Shown: positions 46,914 through 57,194 of the stretch, piece by piece | Numbering within the stretch: the first letter of the stretch is position 1 | Layout: each line of letters begins with the position of its first letter | From: Micrasema longulum | Lineage: Eukaryota > Arthropoda > Insecta > Trichoptera > Brachycentridae | NCBI GenBank assembly: GCA_022494885.1 | Contig: JAGVSM010002913.1 | Coordinates: 1-64,000, forward strand | Direction of reading: 5' to 3' | Length of the DNA: 64,000 bases | Program-made: the position numbers and the translations under genes | Notes under the pieces: generated by a model | What the model saw: only the letters and a program-made list of their open reading frames with translations | What the model was told of the DNA's origin: nothing | Databases searched by the model: none

Positions 46914-47352
46914 TCTTATTCTTCTTGAGGTGCCTTGTCAGATCCCCGACGTTGGTGATCACTACACCGAAAGCATCTCGGTCCTGCGCTACTCCGCAGC
47001 CAGGACAACTGCTTATTGTATGTATTCGCCACAGTGATTCCTGGGAAAAGATGACCAGAGTGGTTTCCCGTTGCCTTCTCTGGTGAATTTTTCTGTCGGG
47101 GTTACCTTCCCTTAGCTGGTTGGTTCTGGTTTGCAGGCGGCAGAAACTCGCCTTTCATCCTCTCGTTATCTGCTGCGATCACACCGTTATGAGTGTGATC
47201 CCATTATCCGGGGTTCGCGACGTGGACGCTAACGAGTAGGACTAGTCAGTAGTGTTGCCGGTGGAATGCAACTGGGCGTTTGCAGCATTTTATAGAATCA
47301 CACCATCCAGCTAGATGTGACTCACTGTGACCCTACTGACAGTTTGAACCCC
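46914..47352 (-). repeat. SINE-like retroposon family C (GAAGAA-tailed)
   Basis: About 430 bp on the minus strand: a head with GGGGTTCAAACTGTC, then GATTCTATAAAATGCTG, GCATTCCACCGGCAACACTACTG and CAGATAACGAGAGGATG. The 3' end reads ...CACCTCAAGAAGAA. Co-linear with 53873-54296 (about 85% by eye). No coding frame is conserved between the copies, so it is non-autonomous. The GAAGAA tail matches the RTE relics. Confidence 0.75.
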
Positions 47353-47483
47353 AAAAATATTACGACACTTTAATATCCAAAAACATAGTAAAAATGTATA
47401 CATATCAAAAAATATAATACAGATAAATTATTCAATAATACATCTAAAATTTTAATTAAATTATTTAACCGCTTAAGGACTAC

Positions 47484-47600
47484 ACCCGAGTATACTCGGG
47501 CGGCTATTACCCTGCGAAAATTCCCACACCAGAGATAACTCGGGCAAACTCTACTTACATAAAAGACCACTCCCGAATATACTCGGGTGAAAATAAATAA
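47484..47600. repeat. Cluster of CCCGAGTATACTCGGG palindromes
   Basis: A perfect 16-bp palindrome at 47485-47500, a one-mismatch version at 47572-47587 and a degenerate half (AGATAACTCGGGC) at about 47532-47546 fall within 105 bp. They may be subterminal repeats of a DNA transposon relic. No open frame uses them. Confidence 0.8.
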
Positions 47601-47844
47601 TGCTGCGAGCCACGAGGTTTTTTTCCAGTTCTTTGCATGTATAAAGCATTATTAACGAATTATGATAAATATTTTTTATTATCGAATTATTTAAATATTT
47701 CTTGACCCACACTATGCACCATAGTATACCAACTTTCAGTCCCATTTTGGACCCGAAATGGCTTTTATGAAGGACAAATATATTTTGGTAAATTAATTTT
47801 TAAAAAATATTTTTTTTCTTTACTTCTATATTATGTACTTATAT

Positions 47845-47990
47845 GTAGGTACAAATAAATGAATATTTTTTGTAGATTACCTTTAAAATAAATCACGGCT
47901 TGCCACCGGAACCTATACACTGAAACCTTTTTTTACACGAGGGATATGTTCCTCACAGTACCGTGTAAAAAAAATATACTAGTGGATATG
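47845..47990. repeat. Dispersed repeat F copy plus MITE-like hairpin
   Basis: 47845-47915 resembles 41415-41505. It is followed by TTTTTTTACACG (47930-47941) and CGTGTAAAAAAAA (47964-47976), an inverted pair around a 22-bp loop. Confidence 0.45.
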
Positions 47991-47994
47991 GAGA

Positions 47995-48650
47995 TGATGG
48001 CGTGGATAGGTTTCCTCGAGAATAAATCATTTAAAGATTTAAAAAAATATATATTTACTATTTTCTGTGCCATAATTTTATTTCAAAATGTAACATGAGA
48101 GCAAAATACTTCGTACATATATCTTAATCCAGATTATTCACCATCATTCTTCCCCTACGCATACCTCTCTGCGCCTAGTAAGTAAAAGAGGAAAGTAGAG
48201 AATTCCAAAAAAGAAAATAATAATTATAATTATAATAATAATAATAATAATAATATTAACTAGTAATAGAACGCATTGTTGAATAAATGTTCAAAAAACA
48301 TTTTTATTTAATTTTTGTACCGCGTTATTCATTTATTTAAAATATTTTACAAGGCTAATTGCCTTTATTTTTCACAGAAATATTAAATGAAATATACTTA
48401 CATACATTAGTATTCGTGATGTAAATCAAACAAATAACATTAAATACGATTCGATGGATCAAAATTTAAATGGAAAATAGGAAAAAAGATAAGATACAAT
48501 ATAAACTTGTATATGAGGAGGAAACTAAAATAAATTTAAAATAAAAAGTGAGATTCTAGACATCTCGTGATTTGTAAATCACTCTTGTAAAAATATCAAT
48601 AATGTTCTCAAATTTATGAGTAATGATTGCCAACCTATTGACAACGTTAT
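47995..48650. other. Intergenic with (ATA)n microsatellite
   Basis: A (ATT/ATA)n run at 48222-48255. No gene recognised in the rest. Confidence 0.5.
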
Positions 48651-48653
48651 TAT

Positions 48654-49074
48654 AATGAGGAACTTCAGTCCTACAACAAATGGGAACAAAATCCTACAAA
48701 AATGTTTTCTTGCGCGCGGTAAAAATTAGAGCATTAAATTTTATGTTGAAATTTCTTAAAAATGTACAAAAAAAAAAAATATTTTAATAAAAAAAGCACT
48801 ACTTTGAATGACGTCACTGGTTCATATGAACCATCCAATGATATAAGAGCATTGCAGGATATCCGGTTTGGTCACCGTAAACGAACTAATCGGAAGAACT
48901 GTCATAGAACAACCTCTGACGTCGCACGCGGAGTTATTTCAGAAATACAAAACTTTAAAAAATCATAGCGCTGATAAAACGATATATAAAAATAAAAAAA
49001 AATAAAAATTTGGCTTAGTTTAATATTCTTTTAACAAATAAAAAAAATAAAAAAAGACACTGAACTTCCTCATT
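48654..49074. mobile_element. MITE with AATGAGGAACTTCAG ends
   Basis: A 421-bp element with perfect 15-bp inverted ends apart from end-base choice: AATGAGGAACTTCAG at 48654 and CTGAACTTCCTCATT ending 49074 (one inner mismatch, G/T). A related left end lies at about 4104. A 68-codon internal frame (48762-48968) has no recognised domain. No transposase. Confidence 0.75.
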
Positions 49075-49079
49075 GCCGT

Positions 49080-49795
49080 TGGTTTGGTAGTTTTCTTCCA
49101 GAAATAACATTCGTGTTATTTCAAAACCGTGTAAAAAGACGCTCCAGCGTATAAGGGCACGCAACACGTCACTCGCCCTTTTCTGCTTAACTTAGCGTGT
49201 CTATTTTATTTGTGAACCCACTGCATTTTTTGCATTTGCAATAAATTTTTTGAAAGGATATTTTTTCCGTGATGATAAAATATAAATTATTGTATGTGAT
49301 ATTTAATATTTAACTTTTTACGTAAGCCGATTTTTACGCATATAAACCATAATTTATGGTTAACGAATATAACTATTGGTATTTTTTAAATAACCTATGA
49401 ACTAAATAAATAAATAAAGATCTATGTACAGCAATAAATATATATATTTAAATGTATATTTGAAATTAATGTCTTTAGTTAGCAAAACAAAATGTGAATG
49501 AAATAATAATTTCATTTTAAAAACATTAGTAAAATTAAACAAAATCTTAGAATATAAATAATTATTTAAATAATATAATGTCACTACACGTAAGTTAGTG
49601 AGATTCTTCTATTGAACACAACTTGGACAGTAAAGTAAAACGTTCAAATGGCATCGTCGGCGAAGTTAATAGGCATAAATTCGAATTAGTTTCATCTTGA
49701 AATACTCCTAAGAATATGTAGATTGATTCTTCTCTGACAATCTTAGTACCGATAGAATCCACTATATTGCATATAACTGAATATGTCTTTTGTTA
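49080..49795. other. Intergenic, nothing identified
   Basis: AT-rich. CGTGTAAAAAGACGCTCCAGCG at 49130-49151 resembles MITE ends at 46357 and 47918. No gene. Confidence 0.4.
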
Positions 49796-49799
49796 TTAC

Positions 49800-49838
49800 T
49801 GTTTTTCCCCTCATATTATTGATATGAGGGGAAAAACA
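49800..49838. repeat. Perfect 17-bp hairpin, 5-nt loop
   Basis: TGTTTTTCCCCTCATAT, loop TATTG, then the exact reverse complement ATATGAGGGGAAAAACA. Isolated in AT-rich DNA without a flanking transposon. Could be a MITE core, a transcribed hairpin or a chance structure. Confidence 0.9.
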
Positions 49839-50063
49839 ATAAAACGAATTTTATGATATTTATTTGCTATTTACCGAATGCAAAAAATCATTGAAATGTC
49901 AAGAATATAATGTATTTTTTCCGAATAAATAAAAAAAAATTAAGAACTTGATAATATGATACAAGGAAAAAATATTTTAAGTCACCAAAAGTGTTTTCTC
50001 TAAACGTCATTAAAAAAAAAACGATACTTTAACTGAATTTATATTTATATTTATACTGCACAA

Positions 50064-50755
50064 TAAATGTAAACAACGAATGTCTTGAACAAGTAGAAGA
50101 ATTTGTATATCTGGGAAGCATGTTTTCAAGCGATGGAAGAGTAGAAAAAGATGTTGAAAGGAGAGTAAATGCGGGCAACAAAATGAACGGCGCACTAAGC
50201 ACAGAAATTTCTGATAAAAATATGTCAATTAAAGCTAAACAGGCAGTGCACAACGAAGTTTTAGTCCCAAAACTTATGTATGGAGGTGAAATATGGAACT
50301 GGCAGAAGAATGATAAAAACCGAGTGAACGCGGTCGAAATGCAATCTCTTCGAGAACTGTGTGGGAAATTAATTCATAACAGGGTTACGAATGATGAAAT
50401 CAGGCGAGAGTGTGAATCTGAGTCAAGTAGAATTGATAAGATTAAGATAGGGTCTCTGAGATGGTTTGGTCATGTAGAACGCATGGACGACGAAAGAATG
50501 GTAAAACAAGTATATATATGGAGAAAATGAACTGAAACGTGAGACGAGGACGACCAAGAAAGACGTGGCATGATCAGATAAACCAAAATCTTAAGTCTGG
50601 TCATGTTAAAAGTAGACAGAACCGAAGGGCATGTATGACAAGATGTTTGAATGTGGAGGAAGCTAGGAATGTATGCCAGGATAGACGTGTGTGGCGGTCC
50701 ATTCTCTCTGCCTACCCCTACAGGGAAATGGCGTGATGGTGGTAGTAGTAGTATA
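50064..50755 (+). pseudogene. RTE-like LINE C-terminus, second family
   Basis: Plus-strand frame 50120-50530 encodes the part after the reverse transcriptase: EEFVYLGSMFSSDGRVEKD at its start (from about 50091), AVHNEVLVPKLMYGGEIW near 50245, then LRWFGHVERMDDERMVKQ near 50455. The frame breaks near 50530 and continues as RRGRPRKTWHDQI, RRACMTRCLNVEEA, then WRSILSAYPYREMA near 50690-50736. The 5' portion with the catalytic domain is missing. A GGTGGTAGTAGTAGTA run forms the 3' end. Recognised from the conserved YLG.M, FGHVERM and R.GRP..T motifs. Confidence 0.85.
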
Positions 50756-50871
50756 TTTAATCAGCTGTGTTTTCATTAATATGAAGATTAAAAGTTATTG
50801 ATAAAAAAATCAGCAACTTCATTTATCTATACCAATTTATTTATGGCTTAACCAAATATTTCAAGACAAAT

Positions 50872-51195
50872 CATCATCATTACGCTTTTCGCACCCAGTG
50901 GTGCATAGGGTGCTGCATCGGTAATGATCAGTTATGCGCCAGTCCAGAAACAATGAAATATTACAGATTAAACAACTTTTAAAATCAATATTTCACATTT
51001 ACCCTGCGTGGAATCGAACTTAAGACTTCAAGGATGGTAAGCGAACCACTTTACAACGAGTCTTATTTATCTCCACTCAATTTCTTTATTTAGGATATTT
51101 ACATGAGAGCATTCATCGAGTTGAAAACACTCGTCCGGGTTCGGGTTCCATTTCGCACACAAACTGTATTTTTCACCCGCCTGGATACAGAGAAG
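50872..51195 (-). repeat. SINE family B
   Basis: Minus-strand copy: CATTACGCTTTTCGCACCCAG, GGTGCATAGGGTGCTGCATCGG, CCTGCGTGGAATCGAACTT (B-box region), AGGATGGTAAGCGAACC, then TCGAGTTGAAAACACTCGTCCGGG and CACACAAACTGTATTTTTCACCC. Near full length. Confidence 0.75.
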
Positions 51196-51199
51196 GATA

Positions 51200-52915
51200 A
51201 AAGGAAGATGAAATTTATGGTTCTCATCACATTCTTACTCAAATGATGTGGTACTTAAATCTATCAATCATCGTAAGCTGTTACAAATGATAACTGTTTT
51301 AGTAGCGTAGTATTTACAGTACTGAAACGTGAAGACACGACTCGCTACCAGAACATTATTGGTTGGAAGTTTGCAGCTGATATTTACACGATAAATTATA
51401 TTTCGTGATACGTTTATGAAAATTTGAGAGAATTACGTTGTTAAATAATATTAACAAATTCATACGATCACGTTTCACATAAATTTTTATTTTCCTGCAA
51501 ACACTTTTGATTAATTCGACTGAAATATTATGTCGTGGGAAGTAGTTTATTTGACCCAAAATATCAACCTATTTCGATCGGGATACATAAATCATGACTA
51601 TCCGAGGATAAGTTTTTCTTTACGGTTTTCTTATTTATTTTTTTTAGTTGTTAAATTTTAAATTATCGAATTATTAACATTTTGTGAGTATGCATTTAAA
51701 ACAATGTAAGCCATTTGTTATAAATATTTATATGCTTATTTTGTATTAATACCATTTATGTTAAAACCCCTTGTCTATAAGACACATAATTACTATATTT
51801 TACATTTTAGTAGACATGTAGTAACAATAAAAACTCTATTTTACATTTTGGCATAAATATGCGTTTTTAACGATTTTGCATCGATCGATAGGATGGTTGA
51901 TAGGTTTCCTCATTAAGGTTTAAAAAAACAATTTATTTTTGATAATCATTGTTTAATAAGTCCACTGTATTCACTACACATTGTCACACACATAAAATAC
52001 TCACACACCCATTCACATATACACACTCCCTCACATAATATAGATATATATATACTCACCCTGACTAACATGTACAATAGTAACATTGATACACTAAAAC
52101 GGGTACTTAGCATAAATATTATTTTGTTATAGTAAAAGTTATCCTCATAATGTAGTTGAGACGCATTATATTTATATATTTCTACCGACATTTAAACCAT
52201 CGTATAAATTCTATAATGTGTTTTGTTTTTATGAGAAAAATAAAATTAAATATAGTTACCCTATTTTACATTTTTGCAAACGATGAGTTTTATTTTATAT
52301 TATCGTAAAATAACATTGTTTATTTCAAAAAAGACTACCAAAACATTATTTTACATTCATTTATTGTTAAAACCAAACACAGAGATGAACTAACCAAATA
52401 ATCTCAGTTATGTTTTTTTATTATTATTTTTTATACTCCATTAAAATTTTTACACTCCATTCATATTATATAATAAAATGCAGTTATGGTAAATAAATAA
52501 GAACTTAAAAAATATATTTATGTATAAGTCTAGGATTAATGTTAAAGTTTTGTAAAATACTAAGTATATTTTTTCTAATAATAAAATAATGATGATAATT
52601 AGAAAAAAATGCCTTAGATTAAATAAAATCTTTTTATGAATTGGTTTATATCACAGAGTGATAAATCGTTCCCGCTTATAGAGATGCCCTTTTGCTCTAT
52701 AGCAGGTTCAAATTTTTGGTTTAACAACAAACGTGTAACGGGGCGGTTTCGGTTTGCGCTTGCAATTCTCGACCTGAGTATCTACGGCCCGTTTTATTGC
52801 TGTAAACTGTAGCTAATTTCGCGATTAAAAAGTAAACGCAAAACAAAGTGATTGGAAAAAAACTTGATAAAAAAATATAAAATTAAAGCATAGATATACT
52901 GAACTAAATATAAAA
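51200..52915. other. Intergenic, nothing identified
   Basis: AT-rich. A CpG-bearing patch at 52735-52790 (AACGGGGCGGTTTCGG) has no recognised function. Frames at 51356-51559 and 51946-52191 lack any known domain. Confidence 0.4.
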
Positions 52916-52922
52916 GCACTAA

Positions 52923-53120
52923 GACAAAGTCCCTAAATATAATAAATTTGGCATATACCAATTAAATTGTAATAGATGCGATTCAATCTACACTGGGAAA
53001 ACTAAAATAAACCTTTGTATTAGAGTAAAAGAATACTTAAGGTGCCCAAATAATAATATTTTTTCTAAATTCGCAAACCATCTGATAGAAAATAATCATA
53101 ATTTTAATAAAGACACTTGA
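52923..53120 (+). pseudogene. Penelope-like GIY-YIG endonuclease fragment
   Basis: An uninterrupted 65-codon stretch contains GIYQLNCNRCDSIYTGKT, the GIY...YTG core with the Cys pair typical of the endonuclease of Penelope-like retroelements. IRVKEYLRC and FANHLIENNH follow, matching the R..EH and F..H....H blocks. It stops at 53118-53120 and the frame is closed just upstream at 52920. Only this C-terminal domain is left; the reverse transcriptase is absent. Family assignment is from motif recognition. Confidence 0.75.
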
Positions 53121-53429
53121 TTAAAAGTTCTTCATGTTGATGGTAATACGCCCGCCCTTATATATGTATATAAATTGTATCTGTATGTAAAAATAAAATA
53201 AATATAAAAAAAATACTAAAATAAGACAACTTAAAAACCTTATAAATAAAAAGCGATTCATAATAAGAAAAAAAAACCTAATAAACAATATTTACTTTAG
53301 TCCACTCCTATCTAATTTTGAGCGTATGCATCTCAAATTACGGTTCCCATTCTTAAAAGACAAAAAGACAAAATGACTTGATTTATTAGTTTCATATGTG
53401 TAGCATAATACTGATAGAATAAAATAAGA

Positions 53430-53545
53430 CAGAATTCAGTAGTTAAGTATACCTTGATAATGAAGCTCGTATAGCATTGAAACCGTTCAGTGGAAAAAAA
53501 AGTGGCTAAAAACAATATTGTTTTATTTATTTTATTATAAAAGCT
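53430..53545 (+). repeat. Penelope-like terminal sequence
   Basis: TTGATAATGAAGCTCG...ATTGAAACCGTTCAGTGG then AAAAAGTGGCTAAAAACAATATTG lies about 310 bp after the GIY-YIG fragment. Its order (degenerate CTGATGA, GAAAC, then AAAAAGTGG) parallels the palindrome at 35740-35905 and known Penelope terminal repeats. Confidence 0.5.
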
Positions 53546-53872
53546 TGAGTTTTATTAATTCCTTTTGCAAGAAAAACTATGCTAACTCCTTTCTTAAATA
53601 TATTTTTTATTACCTGCTGTAAATAAATAGCTGTAAATCTAAAATATTGAAAACAAGATAAAGCTATTAGTGAAAAATTGATGTTTGGAATTAAGTATAA
53701 AATAAATCATTCGAGAAAATTTTGTAATGTTTATTAATTACATATCTATCGCTTTCTCACGATGGAGATGAATATATCAAATTAATTATTGTATGTAGTT
53801 CGAGACATTCACTTTATTATATAAAAAATAAATGTTAAGAAAAACGGTTAATCGGGTTAAGTAAAAATGGTT

Positions 53873-54296
53873 TCTTCTTCTTCCGGTGTCTTTTGGGGTC
53901 CCCCAACGTTGGCGATCACCGTATTTCTGTCCTGCGCCACTCTTATATTCCGCAGCCAGGACGATTGCTTTCTGATGTACTCGCTGCAGTGATTCCTGGG
54001 AAAATATCACCAGAGTGGTTTCCCGTTGATTTATCTGGTGGTTTTTTTCTGTTAGGTTTACTTTCCTTTGGCTGGTTGCTTCTAGTTTGGAGGCGCGAGA
54101 AACTCGCTTGTCACCCTCTCGTTATCTGCTGTGATTCCACTGTTATGAGCGTTATCCCATTGCCCAGGGTTCGCGAGGCGGACTAGTCAGTAGTGTTGCC
54201 GGTGGAATGCAACTGGGCGTTCCCAGCATTTTATAGAATCACACCCTCCAGCAAGTTGTGACTCACTGGCAGTTCGAACCCTGAACCAAAAATGGT
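53873..54296 (-). repeat. SINE-like retroposon family C
   Basis: Second copy, in the same orientation as 46914-47352, starting CTTCTTCTTCCGGTGTC on the plus strand. Shared blocks include GCAGCCAGGAC, GTGATTCCTGGGAAAA, CCAGAGTGGTTTCCCGTTG, ACTAGTCAGTAGTGTTGCCG and GCATTTTATAGAATCACACC. The head ends in a B-box-like CAGGGTTCGAACTGCC on the minus strand, consistent with polymerase III origin. Confidence 0.75.
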
Positions 54297-54299
54297 TTA

Positions 54300-55140
54300 A
54301 GATGTATTAAATTCCATAATCCTTGATATAATAATTTGAAAAAAATACAATGATCGAGGTGTTATATTTATTCTTAACGTGTCTAGTCTACAGTTATAGA
54401 ATACAAGTAGGCTATAATTTTAGAATACAGTTCCAAAAATAGAACCGAAATCCTAAACGAGTTTTCACGATTCAATTATTTAGAAGTTTGAGTTGATTTT
54501 TTTAGAATGGGATATGGATTTTCAGGCATTAAAATGATATATTTTATAATATAAATATTTTAATGCTCCAAAATAAACCCATTCCGGAGTGACGGATTAA
54601 CAAAAAAATATGTTTTTATTTTAATGTAAGTTGTTAAACAAAAGTAATGATATACACTATGTAGCAAACTATTTATGCATTTCTTTTCAAATTTATTACA
54701 CGATTTAAAAAAAATTAATACGAAGAACTGCGTTTTTATTTCTGACCTTAATAAATCAATTTTATTTATTCATGATTTATTGATTTAGTTCATAAGATCT
54801 GAAGAACTACTTGCATCGCATTTGATATCAAAATTTATAAGGAACTTTATTGAAAAAATGATTATAATCATTTCGAGGCTTTCTATTTCTTTAATTTCTT
54901 CGGATAATTTATTGGACCTACAATTTTAAACCGTTGATGTTTGAGGCTGTTTTTCTCATTATTGGTAATCTTATCATTAACCTATATGTTTTATTTGATT
55001 TAACCCCTTCATAATTTATTGATATTAATTTATTCGTGGGTAAAATATTGTTGTACAGAAAACACATTAATTAAGTTTTTAAATTGATTTAAAATTATAA
55101 ATAACAATATTCATTTTGGAAAGGATTTTCAAAAAAGTCG
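54300..55140. other. Intergenic, nothing identified
   Basis: AT-rich sequence; no gene or repeat recognised. Confidence 0.4.
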
Positions 55141-55143
55141 AAA

Positions 55144-55250
55144 ACTATCGTAACAGAGAGTGGTAATTAAGATGTGGTAAAGCGGGAAGCGATCCTCGGA
55201 ATTCATACCCAGTATCCACGATACTACCAGAGAACCACACTCCGATTTGT
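55144..55250 (-). repeat. tRNA-derived SINE (family A), eroded
   Basis: Minus strand: CGGAGTGTGGTTCTCTGGTAG and GGTATGAATTCCGAGG hold eroded A- and B-box positions. The body is mostly lost. Confidence 0.5.
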
Positions 55251-55293
55251 GACTTGTCCTTGGCAATTAACATTTAGGTAAACACAAATACCA

Positions 55294-55450
55294 AATTATG
55301 GTCCTGTAGTTGTGTAGCAAACTTACGTAAAAAAGGTACGTGGTTCGAACCCCGCTCTAAAACAACTTATTTTAAAGTTATTTTCGACCTTTTGAAATTG
55401 GCAAAAAAATGAAATATTTGGGTAAATCATAAGAACGCAAAACATTCTTT
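55294..55450 (+). repeat. tRNA-derived SINE (family A)
   Basis: Plus strand: TTATGGTCCTGTAGTTGTG, B-box GGTTCGAACCC, and tail GGGTAAATCATAAGAACGCAAA. Faces the minus copy at 55573. Confidence 0.75.
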
Positions 55451-55572
55451 GTAAAAGTATTTGAATTTGATAATCTTTTTTTTATTTCTCTACCATGTTA
55501 TTTTTTTTGTATAAGAGCAGAAAAAAAAATTATTTTTTTTATTTTTTTATTTAATAAATAAATCTTTTAATT

Positions 55573-55727
55573 TTGGTGATTTACCCGAATATTTCAATTT
55601 TGGACACATTTTTTTTTGTCCAAACAAACTGTGTTCGAAAATAAGAAACTGGTTGTGGTAGAGCAGGGTTCGAACATCAGATCTCCTAACCCGGAGTCCA
55701 CGACACTACCCACGAGATCACAACCCG
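55573..55727 (-). repeat. tRNA-derived SINE (family A)
   Basis: Minus strand: GGGTTGTGATCTCGTGGGTAG, B-box GTTCGAACCC, and tail AATATTCGGGTAAATCACC. With the 55294 copy it forms a tail-to-tail inverted pair. Confidence 0.75.
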
Positions 55728-55734
55728 TTTATTA

Positions 55735-56275
55735 CTCGTACCTACTATAGTTGAGATTCTTCGTTAGTCATGGAAGTTTTTGGTCATAATTGATTATATG
55801 AAACAATATTCTAAAATGATATATTACTGTGACAACTTGACCCAACTTGTGTTTCTCAATACTTTCTACGTCGATTTGTGAGCGTTTTAACGAATGAAAG
55901 TGGTTCTTTTCTTTCGACCTGATTTTGTTACATAGAAGTGCATGTATTTAAAAATGTCGCAGTGTGACCTCCAGTTTAAGTCATTGTTATCAGAAAGGCC
56001 AACTTCACATTTTCTTTCTTTTGAACATTCTTTAGAAATGGATGCAGTGTCTGTAGTGCTTAAACATTTGTTGAAATTTCAGCGAAATTTAACTATGAAT
56101 AGTTTCTAGAATTCAGAAGAAACATTGAACGCCAATGTTGTGTTATGCTGTTCTTAACGCGAAAGTTTTATTTTGAAATACCGTATTTCATTAAAATTAG
56201 AATAATTTATTTTTAGCCACTTGTGATTAATTTGATAGCGCGCTCCTATCAAGGTACAATTTATAAATGAATGTA
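55735..56275. other. Intergenic, nothing identified
   Basis: No gene or repeat recognised. Confidence 0.4.
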
Positions 56276-56277
56276 AT

Positions 56278-56625
56278 CTTAAATTATTATGAAAATAAAA
56301 CTTTTTTATCAGTGTTACACAATTTTATTATTTTACAAAAACACAACTATAGTTTCGGGAGAGCACTCCTCCCATCGACGGGTGATATCAAACTAATATA
56401 ATAAACACAGAATATTGTTCACAATGTCATCGAATCTAAACAAAAAATAAACAGATTAATCAGTGAAACTTAGAGCAGGGGGTTTTTATTCTTATCTAAG
56501 GTGTTGGCATATGAATGGATGGTTATCTTAAGTACAGATATGAAAACATGGACAGGACATTAAGTCGAATTTATTTCTTGTGTAACACTGATAACAAAGT
56601 TTTATTTTCATAATAATTTATAATG
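56278..56625. mobile_element. Inverted Penelope-like ends
   Basis: Arms at about 56278-56322 and 56577-56623 are near reverse complements (TTGTGTAACACTGATAA followed by AGTTTTATTTTCATAATAATTT, read outward). On the minus strand the left half shows CCGTCGATGGGAGG...CTCTCCCGAAACTATAG, resembling a hammerhead-type CTGATGA/stem II/CGAAAC order seen in Penelope-like termini. Helix II could be GGGAG/CTCCC-like. Confidence 0.5.
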
Positions 56626-56934
56626 AAGTGTTACGAAGTGAATGCCGATTCAATTAAAAATAGAATTTAATCTTATTGTATAATTTTAATAGTGTCGACT
56701 CATCGGAGATAATAAATCTAGTCTTTATGTCGAGTGTTATTTTGTGTTTGTGAATGAGGGGTGGAGGTGGGCTTAAACTCGACCATTTGCATTCGTTTTC
56801 AGCAAATTAGACAGGAGCGAACTATTATAGGATTTTTTTTTGTTTTTTTAAAAAATATTGTTTGTTTATCATCAAAAGATAGAAATTATAGAAAATTAAA
56901 CAAATTATTAAATATTATGATATCAAGAGGTATC

Positions 56935-57190
56935 CCAATACACCTGAAGAAATAAGTTACTGTTCGACGCACGCGTACCCCTGCGCTCATCTACGGGTTC
57001 GATCCCACACAAGCTTGAACGGGACGCAGAAGCGTAGGAAGGCCCCACACCAGATGGTCCGACGATATCGGAAGAGTTGCAGGCCCAAAGTGGCAAAGGG
57101 TGGCAGATGACGAGGAATTGTGGAGGTCCAAACGGAAGGCCTTTGTTTAGCAATGAAATCAAGAAGAAGGCTGAGTAAGAGTAAGTAAGT
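56935..57190 (+). pseudogene. RTE-like LINE 3' relic
   Basis: In the plus frame from about 57013: GRRSVGRPHTRWSDDIGRVA then PKWQRVADDEELWRSKRKAF and a stop. This is the conserved R.GRP..RW.DD......W...A.DR..W RTE C-terminus. It is followed by AATCAAGAAGAAGG.TGAGTAAG. Only about 70 codons survive. Confidence 0.75.
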
Positions 57191-57194
57191 GTGA

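Noticed and set aside
53893..54186. 97-codon open frame within SINE family C
   Set aside because: Not conserved in the 46914 copy and lies on the strand opposite the element.
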